NCBI GenBank assembly: GCA_022575985.1
Contig: JAKSXM010000014.1
Span: 25,792,001-25,856,000, forward strand
From: Anagrus nilaparvatae
Lineage: Eukaryota; Arthropoda; Insecta; Hymenoptera; Mymaridae
Direction of reading: 5' to 3'
Length of the DNA stretch: 64,000 bases
Shown: in pieces, positions 45,527 through 56,574 of the stretch
Layout of the letters: each line of letters opens with the position of its first letter
How positions within the stretch are numbered: the stretch's first letter is position 1
The notes under the pieces: model-generated
What the model saw: only the letters and a program-made list of their open reading frames with translations
Told to the model about the DNA's origin: nothing
Database searches by the model: none
Program-made: the position numbers and the translations under genes

Positions 45527-45870
45527 GGAACCAAATTACAGTACAGTCAGCCGTGCAGTTGATCATCAGACATTAGATAATAAGTTTCAATATAAAATTA
45601 TAAAAAAAATTAATAAAAAAACATCAATAATAAAATCAAATTCAAGTGGCGTATGGAAAAACCATTGTAAACAAGATATTTTCAATTCCTAATGAGAATG
45701 TTTGCAATGGAATGCTTTTGAAAATTTTTAGAAAATTGTATAAAAATGAAATTTATATGAAAGAAAAAATTCAAACAATTGGATCAATAAACTGAAATAA
45801 AATAATTTAATTACAGAATTAATGTACATATATTCACAAAAACAAAACTACGAACAAGGAAGTTTTTAAC
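45527..45870 (+). pseudogene. Secreted-protein family, third copy, exon 2 relic
   Basis: After an acceptor-like TTTTATTTTAG the first codons read GTKLQ, resembling the GLKQL start of exon 2. Then come stops. From about 45649 VAYGKTIVNKIFSIPNENVC aligns with QNMYGKPIVNKIFSIHNENAC of gene 1, including the third conserved cysteine. A frameshift near 45765 leads to NSNNWINKLK, a stop, and NNLITELM, matching NSNNYINKLKENNLIAELM of the family. Homology stops before the C-x8-C-x-C block, where a repeat terminus begins at about 45924. The retained segment is closer to gene 1 by eye. It is not functional. Confidence 0.8.
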
Positions 45871-45923
45871 ATTATTACATTATGTTATATTACATTATGT
45901 TTATAACATTATGTTATAACTGA

Positions 45924-45985
45924 ACATGTTCCATGCTCGTTGTTTGTATGACTACAGAAACTAGTTATAAGTTTTTAGTACAATA
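45924..45985. repeat. Repeat terminus abutting the third-copy relic
   Basis: GAACATGTTCCATGC then GTTGTTTGTATGACTACAG and AGTTATAAGTTTTTA match the end at 10150-10215. The position suggests that arrival of this element helped remove the 3' part of the third gene copy. Confidence 0.55.
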
Positions 45986-46399
45986 AATGTTAACCATGTA
46001 TTGTATTTTTTTAGAATGAATTTTAAAAAAGGTAGCCCACGTAAATACAATTAAAGTAATGCCTAAATATTTTCTAACAGATCGGTTATTGCTATAAAAT
46101 TAATTTGGACCATATTTTAACTTAAATTCAAATTTAAAATTTTTAAGACCTTTCTCTTATAACTTAAGGAAGTTTCATGTACTTAAGTTAAAAAGTTTGT
46201 GTATCTATTGTTTTTGCTTGGTCGTAAAAATGAAATTTATAAAAGTACCCATTTTTATAAAAATGGACGTATCTACTAATTTTAAAAATATGAGCAAGCA
46301 ACAAAAATATAGTGTATTAAACTTTATAAAAAATTACTGATTGTGAGTATAAGGTATTAGGTACTAGGTTAATAAATAATTAAATAATGTGCATTCAGG

Positions 46400-46475
46400 G
46401 GTGGAATAACATTTACAACTATTATATATGCTTGTTGGTTGTGTAAATACAAGCCTGTTATAAGTTTTTGACCAC
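46400..46475. repeat. Degenerate repeat terminus
   Basis: TATGCTTGTTGGTTGTGTAAATACAAGCC and TGTTATAAGTTTTTGAC resemble the same terminus as at 45924 and 10150, in the same orientation. Confidence 0.45.
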
Positions 46476-46479
46476 GTAC

Positions 46480-49400
46480 ATCGATAAATCACTCTAAATA
46501 ATGCTATCTCATAAGCAGAGAATATACCCTATAGCTTAAGAGTGGTCACATTTTGATTAACTAAAACTTTGCTGGATCTTGGTCAAAGAGTTTCATTTAT
46601 TTTCGCTTCATATCTGAAAAAATTTAAACACAAATAAATTTATCCATTTGAGAAAGGTATTAGCAAAATAAAATGATCTATAAGAGATCATAATGTTTCC
46701 GGTCAATAATTCGTGCAAAAAATTAAGTAAAAAAATTTGAAGCACAAAAAAATCTCTTCATTTTTAGGTTGACAAAAAATTATTAAAATACAATGATATT
46801 TGAAATAATATAGTAATATAAGCCAATACCTTTGCTAATTTATACTTATTTATAATATGAAAACAATACAAGTGTATCCTATAGAATCTATATATGTATA
46901 TAGATATATAATTTATATAATATATATTGGGAAAGGCTTGGTGTTTGTCGTGTTAAGTGACGCTAATTGAAAAGGCGCTATAGTTTAATACCGGGCATAT
47001 TGATTACTTTAGTATAGTACAACAAGAGTCAGGACACATAATACCAATAATGGCAAAACCACAATCAGAAAGAGGGAGAGAGAAAGAGAAAAGCATATAT
47101 ATATATATATATACACTAATCGATGTCTTTCTTGCGCCGACAGCCGATAAATCCTTGATTCAATGGTTCGTCGTCTACAAATACTTATAGATATATATAT
47201 TTGTATTTATTTTTTTTATTTCTATTGATTCACTCAATTAAATCCAAATATATATATCTGTTTTAAAGAAAATATAATAATCATAAATATATCTATATTT
47301 TCTAAACAAAGAATATATAAATTAAAAAAGAAAAAAAAAAGAACAATTTACCAATTAAAGTTTAAACTCCCTTTATAACTATTAGTTTACATAAAGAAAA
47401 GCTTAAAAGTAAAGAAGTTAGTTAACCTATAGCAGTTAACGAAAAGTTTTCAATGGCATACCAAAAACACCAAGGAGAGAAGTAATCTTCCTCGATTCCA
47501 CCCAATAAAATTTACACTCCTTATTCTAGTTTTGAATTTTCAACTATATATAAGATAGTTTTCTCTTTCCATATATATAGCTATATATATATATATAATA
47601 TTGAACTTGCAGTATTTGATTAAATTTATATTTTAAATATAAATAACTGGACTAAGATTATTTTCGATCAATATTACATGTCTTATCAAGAATATATATA
47701 TATATATATATATAGGAAAATAAAAAAAAATTGTAAAAAATAGTATGTATAAACGATATCAGGAAACATTATCACGAAAGGTATTGACATATTTACGGGA
47801 TAGTGAATGAATTTATGTTTAAAAAAATATATATAAAAATGTGTAAAATTGGAAAATCGAAATAGTATTAAATTTTGTTATATATGCATGTTAACTTATT
47901 TTTTTGTAAATTATTATATTATTAAATATATATACAAAGTACAGGTAGTTTCTGAGAATAATATGTAAAACCAACTGTGTATAAAATACAATTCGATATG
48001 GTAATATTAAACTTTCTGATTTTCATTGCTTTAAGCTAAAACTTACTACATTTTCTATCTCTCTCTCTCTTTTTCATTTGTTTATTAAGCTCATTTATCT
48101 ATTATACATACAAACTTTTAAACGACAAAAAGCTCTTTCAATCAATATTTAATATATATATATGAATGTAAACAAATATCACTCAATTTTTTTATTTTTA
48201 ATATGTTTTCTATTGTTTTTAGTTATGTATTATATATAAGTTGTAAAAGCTTTTTGTATGTTTCTCTCGTGTATTTTGTTTCTTCATCTGTTTCTCGTCA
48301 TAAATACTAAATATTTTTTTATTAAATGCTAACAAAACTATGTTTATATTACACAAAATTTACAAGTTGTTTATAAGGACAATTAATTTTACTTTATTGT
48401 GGATATTTTTTATGAGGAAAATAGGAAATAGTTTTAAAAAATAATAATTTGATTTTATGTACTTTAAATTTTATTAAATATATAACTTTATGAATTTATA
48501 TTATATATAAGATTTGTTTGTGAAACCAGAAATTATTAATCGGGAATTTATGGTTTATTTATTGAAAGTCATAAAGTTACCGATTATGTATAAAGTAAAT
48601 ATTGAAGGACTCTCTATACAAACATTTAAAAGGTTTAAAAACTTTGAAAAAGTTTTCTATAAAGCTTATAGATAAAATATTAAAAAAATTTGAAAACAAA
48701 TTTTTTTTTTTTTTAGTGATTATAAGATTTGAAACAAAAAGTTTGGTCAAAATAATAAAAATTGAGGGTTTTTTTATAAAATTAATTCGAAAAAATTTTT
48801 TAAAATTATTTTTTAATTTTGCTTAAGTTTTATAATGTTATTTTAATAATAAGCAAATTTGAAAGGTCTGGGGGAGGATACACCTCCTGATCTGTTCCCA
48901 GTGTTCGTTTTAAAAAAATCGTCTTCCAATTCATTATTATTAATATAAAATATTTTTATAAGCGAAAACAATACTATTTCAATTCTAAATTGTAGACAAT
49001 ACCATAAGCTTATGTAAACAAGGATATAAAAAAAAACAAAAAAAATATTTAAATACAGGTATCTACACTGCAAATTTAGGTTAGAATATCCCAAAATTCT
49101 TAATGAAAAGCAAAAATGTATAAAAAAATAAATTGCCAAGCTTCTGAGAATTCTTAAAAATTATTTGTGCCCATTCTTGCTGTGGATTTAAAATAATTAG
49201 TCTGCAAATATTTTAGCTATATTTTCACTTCTGATCCTAAAAACTTTGAATGAGAATTAGTTATGAATAAAAAAAATTTCTAAAATAACTACCAATATAT
49301 ATTTTGCATTGTTACGAATACATAAACCTGTTATAATTTTTTGTTTATTTGTTAATAATATTCGTAAGGAATTTAAAAAATTTCCTTAAAATAAATTTGT

Positions 49401-50260
49401 AATTTACTTGAGAAACTTGAAGAAATTTTTAAAAATATAATTTAACAAGATAGAAACTTTTAATAAATTTTATAAGATTTTAAAACATTAATTTCTAAAA
49501 AGTTTCTCAAAGTATTCGAAGAGTTATTAAAAAAATTAAAAAAAAAAAAAGTTTGGTAATTATAATTTTTGGAGTTTCATAATTGACTATATTATAAAAA
49601 ATACATAATTTTTTAAAGTATTAAAACATATTTTTCCTCTAATTTTCTTTTTCATATAATTTACGTAACGTTACTAGCAAATTTGTACGTCATCACTAAA
49701 GAAAAATATAAAAACGACCTTCTGAAAGAATATTATAAATAGCAAGAAAAATAATAATAGCAGTAATAGTATTGAAAGAAATCTTAAAAAATCATGATGT
49801 AACAAAAAAATCTTTAAAAAAAATTTATAATAAAGAAATTATAATTGATTGATATAACTTAGCGTCATTTTATGGCAATCAATACGATGTGAAATAAAAA
49901 AAGTAGTTTTTATACCAGATTTTAATATCGGTCGTTAACTTAATTTTTATGTGAAAATTTTATAATATTTAGTATGCATATACATTAGTTTGTACTTTAT
50001 TTAAATATTTCTTAATGAATTAAGCAAAATTAGCCATAGAAACAAGCTTATTTTTGTACTTAGTCATTTTAAGAGGGAATTTTTGGCAGCCATTTTTTTA
50101 GGTATCGACAAAATTTTTTTCTTGGAAACCCAGTTTTTGCAGCATAAAAAATTTTTCTTATTATCAAACTAATTCAAATCTAGCTTATGTTTTGACCAGT
50201 AATTTTTGCCGTGTTCTAGTTTATCGTGTTCGGACAAACAATCAAACAAACATACAACAT
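46480..50260. other. AT-rich intergenic stretch with one GC-richer island
   Basis: The island at about 46935-47095 (GGGAAAGGCTTGGTGTTTGTCG, GGCGCTATAG, then GAGA-rich GAAAGAGGGAGAGAGAAAG) is unlike its surroundings. Beyond it are (TA)n tracts near 47098, 47585 and 47696 and poly(A/T) runs. No frame is convincing. It might be part of a regulatory region or a long intron, and nothing proves that. Confidence 0.45.
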
Positions 50261-50264
50261 AATT

Positions 50265-51060
50265 AAAGATTTATATCGTATCTTATCTTACTATTATATA
50301 TATTTGAAAATTTATTTGTGTGTTTGTGTGTTCCATCAACAGGGTAAAACCAGTGAACGACATTACATAAAACTGCTATCAAAATAAAGAAAATAGTCTG
50401 CGGGTGATATAGGCCATAATTCTGTGTTGCAGCTATTGTACTTTTAGAGATATTCAATTTTTAATATTTTCGAACTTAATAAAATTTTTTAAAAGTTTTA
50501 ACAAAAATTGAAATGTCTCGATACTATTAAAATGTTTTACGGTCACACTTTGTAGTATTCGGTTCGGCACCAATTTTTGCGTATTTCCTTAAATTTTTAT
50601 CCGAAACGGAAGTATCTTTAAAATTTTATAAAATATTTTTGAAACTGGTTGAAAATTTTTTTTCATTTTTTTATTTTCATGGTATTTTTAATGAATTATT
50701 TGTGTATCTGTGTGTTGAAGTTTTTCATTATCAGGGTCGAATCAATGAACAGTCAAAATGAAGTGTCAAAATATAAAAAAAAAAGTCTGCGGCTGACATA
50801 GGCCATATTTTTGCGACTCAGATATCGTACTTTTGGATATATTTAATTTTTGCTATTTTTGGAAAAAATAAAATATTTTGAAAATTTTAGTGAAATATCT
50901 TTTAAATAAGATAAAATTTTACTGTCGGCAATTGGTATTATTCGATTAGGCATTAATTTATACGTACTCATTGTCAGTTAAATTTTTATTAAAATCAGAA
51001 GTTTCTTTAAAAATTCGTAAAATTTTTTTGGAGTCAGAAAAATTTTTTAATTTGCGATAA
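50265..51060. repeat. Dispersed repeat family G, two tandem copies
   Basis: Two copies about 390 bp apart (from about 50300 and 50690) share in order TTTGTGTGTTTGTGTGTT, ATCAGGGT-type, AGTCTGCGG(G/C)TGA(T/C)ATAGGCCATA, GTACTTTT(A/G)GA and, further on, TTCGGTTCGGCACCAA/TTCGATTAGGCATTAA and GGAAGT(A/T)TCTTTAAAA. The minus-strand 64-codon frame in copy 1 is not kept in copy 2. Confidence 0.7.
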
Positions 51061-51129
51061 AAATAAGAAAACTAGAGAAAAATTTAAGAAAGTTTCTAGA
51101 TTCTTTACTTTTCAGAAAACAAAAACATG

Positions 51130-52310
51130 ATTGTAACATAATTCTTTAGTTATAGAGTTGTACATCGAGTTTTCTTTTTTCTACGATCATTCATTGCAAA
51201 TGCATGAGTGTCATGTATCTTTTCGTACAGAAGAGTGTCCGTTCTCGAGATTGATTTTAATAGAAAAGATTTGAAAAAAATTCTATGTTGAATTTTGCAT
51301 ATCTTAGATTCAGTGAGGAGAATATTAGTAGGAGTACTAAGACAGTATCCAAGGGCGAGTCTTTTAGCAAGATTTTGAATAAGTTCAAGTTTAAGTATAG
51401 AATCTCTTCTTGAGGGAAATATCGATAAAACCAGCATAGTCTATAATAGGTGTTATGAAGCTTTTATACAGATTAAGAAGAGTTGAAGGATGAGCCCCCC
51501 ACCATGTGTCTCTTAAATATTTGATGATATTTAGGGTACGACTACATTTGGACTGAACATGGAAATGTGTCTATTGAAATTGAATTCGTAATTAAAGTAT
51601 ATACCTAAAAAGCGAGTGTAATCAGTAGACTTGATGAAAGGGGTCTTTTACTTTGAAAGATAACTGCCTGGCCAAAATATTTCTTTTATTGAAGTGTATG
51701 AATTACGTTCTTTGCGGGGCTAATTCAAGAACTAATTCTAGAAGATTGAAGTTTATGGTTTCGACAGCTTATTCTAGAATTTTAACAGAATTGTGAGGCT
51801 TAGAAGATTTTATATATAATGCAATATCGCCTGCAATCTGTAAGGCAGTTATTTGGGGGGAGGGGGAAGATATTGTAGTATAGATACGACATAGAAAATA
51901 TAAGACATGGCACTGAAAGAGCCACCTTGAAGTACACCTTTGTAAACTTTTCTAGAACTATCACCGGATTGAATTTAGTATATATTACGTTCATAAATTA
52001 TAAACCTTAGAAACTGTATTACTTTTTGGGACACCCAACTTTTGCTGGTTTCAAGAGAAGTATGTCATTGTTAACGTTCGGAGAGGCTCCTTGAACATCT
52101 AGAAAGGCAACTAGATCGTCTTTTTTGTTACTAAATGCGTTGTGAATATCAAGAGACAGTATAGTGAGGTTATCAGTACATGATTTTCCTTTGCGAAAAC
52201 CTGATTGGCTGCTAGGGATAAGATTATTGGTTTCAAGAAAGCATTGCATTCTACGAGTTATAATGATTTCAATGATTTTTAACAGGCAAGAGAAATGAGC
52301 CTAAGTTGAT
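51130..52310 (-). pseudogene. I-like LINE, reverse transcriptase half (inverted)
   Basis: On the minus strand, from 52249 down: SSQSGFRKGKSCTDNL, FLDVQGASPNVNND (RT A block, the LDI-type aspartate region), KVYKGVLQGGSF (B block), IAGDIALYIK in place of YADD-type, and then NIIKYLRDTWWGAHPSTLLN, which is typical of I/LOA-type elements between RT and RNase H. It ends with LAKRLALGYCLSTPTN near 51350. Stops and frameshifts are frequent. It lies head to head with an RNase H fragment at 52370, which should follow it in an intact element. Confidence 0.75.
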
Positions 52311-52369
52311 TAACATTGGGTTTGAGAATAAAATGGATGTAAGTATAAATCCAAGAAGATGGGTAATCA

Positions 52370-53025
52370 TTTTTTTAAACATTTTATTGTATATATCAAT
52401 CAAAATGAGGTGATAAGCTCTTCAAAGTCCTTCTTTCAATAACCAATTAAACTCCTTCATAAAAACAATAATAAAAAAAATATTTAAATTTCAATACCTT
52501 AGTTCAAAAAACTTAAAAATTTATTGGATACATAGTCATCGAAATATTACAGGAAACGAAATGGCTGATCTACTAGCTAAAGACGCCACACTCGTCAACC
52601 TACAAATATTTCTATTCCTTATACTGATTTTATAGCTCTATTCGAAAATCAAGCTCTGAAAAAACCTCTGACCTAATTACAAAAGAAAGTCAAGAAAAAG
52701 GACGCAAGTATTTCAACTTATTTTACAGTACCTCTTAAAACCCTTGTTTCATAATTCTAAGCTTTCCAGAAGATCAATAGTATTCATAAACCGTGCAAGA
52801 GCAGACCACTATAGCCTTAAACAATCCCTATTCAAAATTAAAGTACTTAAACCCCCCAATTGTGACTGCATACTCGAATCGCGTCCCCAATTGATTCGAA
52901 AACTTCATCAATCACCACTCACCTTACCCCTAAATATTGACTCACTACTAGTATCCCTCAACTCCACACCTATGAAACATATCACTGACTTCTTAAATAT
53001 TAATAATATTAATGTATAAATGGTA
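52370..53025 (+). pseudogene. I-like LINE, RNase H and C-terminal half
   Basis: On the plus strand IKTIIKKIFKFQ, then IYWIHSHRNITGNEMADLLA and KDATLVN match the last RNase H blocks (the HxxxxGNExAD motif). After a frame break the frame 52744-53019 gives RRSIVFINRARADHYSLKQS and PPNCDC, the C-terminal region that follows RNase H in I-type elements. There are several frame breaks. An AT-rich 3' end follows. See the finding on inversion. Confidence 0.75.
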
Positions 53026-53429
53026 ACTTAATTAAATAGTTTGAACATAATGTATAAAAATTTTGTAATAATTAAAAAAATCTTGTAATTTAATACCTGA
53101 TTAACACTGTATTTATTTCAATAATTCTGTATCACTAAATTTATTAATTCTGTATCAATCTTTTCATAGGTACTTATATGATTTTCTTATGTAATCTTTG
53201 TCAGCTTGATAATTTTCATATAGATAAGTCAAAAAAGCTTAAAAAAAAACATGATTGTTGTATCATATTTTTTTCAAATTATTTTATCGAGATTATTATG
53301 AACGTAAAACAAGGACCTTCTGAAACACTATATTTTGCATACCCAGGAGCCCGATTGTTTGTTTAAAAATGACCGTATTATTTTCAATTTATATTGTTTA
53401 CGTTACAAACTATTAGGACTGTAATAAGG

Positions 53430-54010
53430 CCCCTCTGATAATTTTTTATAAATTTATATAAATTCTCTAGATTAAAAAATACCAAAAAAATTGCATATCT
53501 AATTAATAAAACGAAGTTTATTAACTGATTACATTATTCATAATAGGTCCTGAAGTCTCTAAGTCTACAGTACGAAAATAGTAAAAATACAAATACTAAA
53601 ATGCTAGATTCTGTTCGCGAGGGAGGCACACATCGAATCCATATGAATTATCTTTGGGATTGGACATTATAGCCTTTCCATTACTTTTTTAAATACCTTT
53701 CTGTAATTAATAATTATAACTTTACTGGGGGACAGAACTAGGCTCTTCTGAAAAGTTTTTGATAGTTTCGAGATATTTCAATTTTTGTTAAAAATTTTTA
53801 ATAATTTTATCAAGTTCAAAAACACTAAAAATTCAATATCTCCAAAAGTACAATAGCTGATTCGTAAAACTATGGTCTATGTCACCCAAGGACTTCTTTT
53901 TTTTTTTAATTTTGACACCAGTTTTATATAATTTCGTTCACTGGTTTGACCCTATTGTTGGAACACAGAAACACACAAATAAATTTTCAAATATATATAA
54001 TAGTAAGATT
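53430..54010. repeat. Repeat family G, inverted copies
   Basis: The copy at about 53715-54010 is the reverse complement of the units at 50265-51060: TCAATATCTCCAAAAGTAC, TATGGTCTATGTCACCC, TTCGTTCACTGGTTTGACCC and AACACAGAAACACACAAATAAATTT. A fainter copy in the same sense may precede it at about 53430-53710. Confidence 0.6.
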
Positions 54011-54215
54011 ATTAATCAAGTATTATTAATCTTAACGCCATCCTAAACCCCTATGCTTTTAACATTGAGTCGGTAAGACAGAGTTCATTTTAAAAAATGT
54101 CACCAATCTATTTCTAATAAAATTTGTGGCTTTATATTCATTCATTCCCTTGAAAAATCATTCTTTATAGCCTAAAATATTATTTTTGTTTTTTCTACAG
54201 CTCAAAAAAGAAAGC

Positions 54216-54514
54216 CGGCGCACAGTGGGGCAAAACGGTCAAAAATCGCTCTTGGACTCAATTTTTGAGCTATTCACTTAAAACTTGTTTTAAACTACTT
54301 CTAGAAGTATCTAATTTCATGTGTCACTGCGGCTTTTTTGATTTTTTTTTACGAATTAGCTGTCAGCCAAAAGCGCAAATTTAACAAAATTTCAAAATTA
54401 GCGAAAATTTAAAAATTTTATATTTTGAATTTGAAGTGTTTTGAACTTAATTTTTTTACTGTTTACTCAACCTTTATATAAGGGATAATTGCTTTATATA
54501 TATTTTATATATAT

Positions 54515-54545
<31 letters not shown>

Positions 54546-54941
54546 TTCTGGATAAATTTGTATAGAAAGCGAAAAACATTGAAATTTGAAGTAAAACTCA
54601 AATTATTTATGTAATATTTATGTCAGAATATATATTTAAAATATATGTAACACAATTATCCCTTATATATAGATTGAGTAAACAGTAAAAAAATTAAGTG
54701 TAAAACACTTTAAATTCAAACTATAAAATTTTGAAATTTTTGCTAATTTTGAAATTTTGTTAAATTTGCGCTTTTGGCTGACAGTCTCGCTGACAGCTAA
54801 TGAGTAAAAAAAAAATCAAAAAAGCCGCAGTTACACATGAAATTAGATACTTCTAGAAGTAGTTTAAAACCGGTTTTAAGTGAATAGCTCAAAAATTGAG
54901 TCCAAGAGCGATTTTTGACCGTTTTGCCCCACTGTGCGGCG
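54216..54941. mobile_element. Transib-type palindromic MITE (716 bp plus 5-bp target duplication)
   Basis: The element (54221-54936) starts CACAGTGGGGCAAAACGG and ends with the exact inverse CCGTTTTGCCCCACTGTG. It is flanked by CGGCG on both sides (54216-54220, 54937-54941). Known Transib features are a five-base GC-rich target duplication of CGNCG type and termini like the RAG recombination heptamer CACAGTG; both are seen here. The two arms, each about 280 bp, are near-perfect inverted copies meeting in a (TA)n-rich centre at 54500-54655. There is no transposase, so movement would need one in trans. Confidence 0.85.
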
Positions 54942-54944
54942 TTT

Positions 54945-56570
54945 AAGATATGTTTACCGTCATATTTGGGTTTAGGATAGCCTTAAGATTTATTAGACTT
55001 CCCATTATTACCCTAATTTTTTAATAATTTTTTTTCCAAATTATATATTTTGGTTTAAATACAAAAATTAATGGGCTTTAAGAAAGCTGATTTTTTTCAG
55101 TTTCTGCTGAGTTTTTTTTTTGCAAGTTAATTTGATTTTTGAAATTTTTTTAAGCTGAGGGTAAAATTTAAATGTGAAACTAAACACCAATAGATAATAA
55201 AAGTAATTTTTTCTAAATAAGAGTCATCCTAATGCATGTACATAGTGCATAAAAAATTATCTATGTCTGACCAAATCTATTTTTTACTACTTAATAATAT
55301 ACATTATAAATTATTATATTAATAGTACATAATTTTTTTATATGAAAAATATATAAAATGAGTAAAATATTTTTTTTTTATAACCTATAAAAATTGAAGT
55401 ATAAAAATTTTACTTTTTTTATATATCATTTTTTTTATGTATATAAATTTATTGAATGTAATTTATCGTAAAATATTTTTTTTTACTCTTTAGGTATAAT
55501 ATAAAAAAATTTATAATAAAAAAAGTAAGTATTTTCAGGTGTTATTAATAATTAAAATCAAAGTTGAGTAAATACGATTTTATTAGTACCACAGTATTAC
55601 ATGTTTGACGTTTGATGTTTATGTTTACTATAACATTGGAATTGAAAAGACTTCACACATCCTATCATAAATACATAAATTTGTATACAAACGATAAATT
55701 TTCTATTTATTTCCTTTGTATAATAAAATTAAGTTCGTTTTGTTTTTTGAATTTATATTTTTTACGCTGAATTTTAGAGGCGAAGCCGATTAGTGCAAAC
55801 TGTGAACTGAGGCATTCTTATTTTTTTTCGGCCTAGGATAAAAATATACAATTTATCTATGCAGGACGTAAGTAAATAAAAATGCTTGATTTTAAGTTAA
55901 CAATTTTTTCCTTTATTTTTGCAATAAATTTCCCACGTTTCATTTGTAATGGGATGATTCTGATTTTAATAGAACTCAAAAACAAAATCGAAAACTTTTC
56001 CTAAATAATAAAAATCTGCTGTTCAGTTGTCCAGTTTCAAGAAAAAAAAAATAATTTTTTTTTATTTGGGCGTAATTATTGTCTTATAAAAGTAAAGAAA
56101 AATAAAAATAAATCTTTTATTTTTATATAAAATACATTTATTAGTATTAAGTATACATTTTTTTTTAAGCAAAACTTAATGGACTCTTACATTTTATGTA
56201 TACAATATATATATTCTAGTAATATTATCTTTGATAAAAATAAATAAATATATAGTGTTTGATCCAGGTTATTTTGTTTAGGATGAATTTTTCTTTATGT
56301 ATTTTTGGATATCAATTTAGAATTTTGATTCTGAATTTTGTTACTTTTCGAAAATATAAAAATTCGCTGTATGACGTAGTTCCATCCTAGCAATTATCCC
56401 CCAAGAACTACCTTCCCCCTTCTCCCCTCTGAACAATTACTCCACTAGTGATCGCCTCCCTGGATAATTTTCCTCCTATGCATAAGTGTTCAAAATCTTT
56501 AGTTAGATAAAATTTTAATGAATGAATAATATTATAAAAAATTAATAAACTGCAGTATTAATAAATATGT
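54945..56570. other. AT-rich intergenic stretch
   Basis: No gene is visible, and no repeat partners were found in this window. Confidence 0.5.
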
Positions 56571-56574
56571 TGCT

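Noticed and set aside
40089..45870. Bracovirus proviral segment carrying the secreted genes
   Set aside because: Two-exon secreted genes occur in such segments, but I see no paired junction repeats around the locus and no recognised viral gene family.
50263..50457. Minus-strand frame of 64 codons that looks protein-like
   Set aside because: It lies in repeat family G, and the frame is not preserved in the second and third copies.
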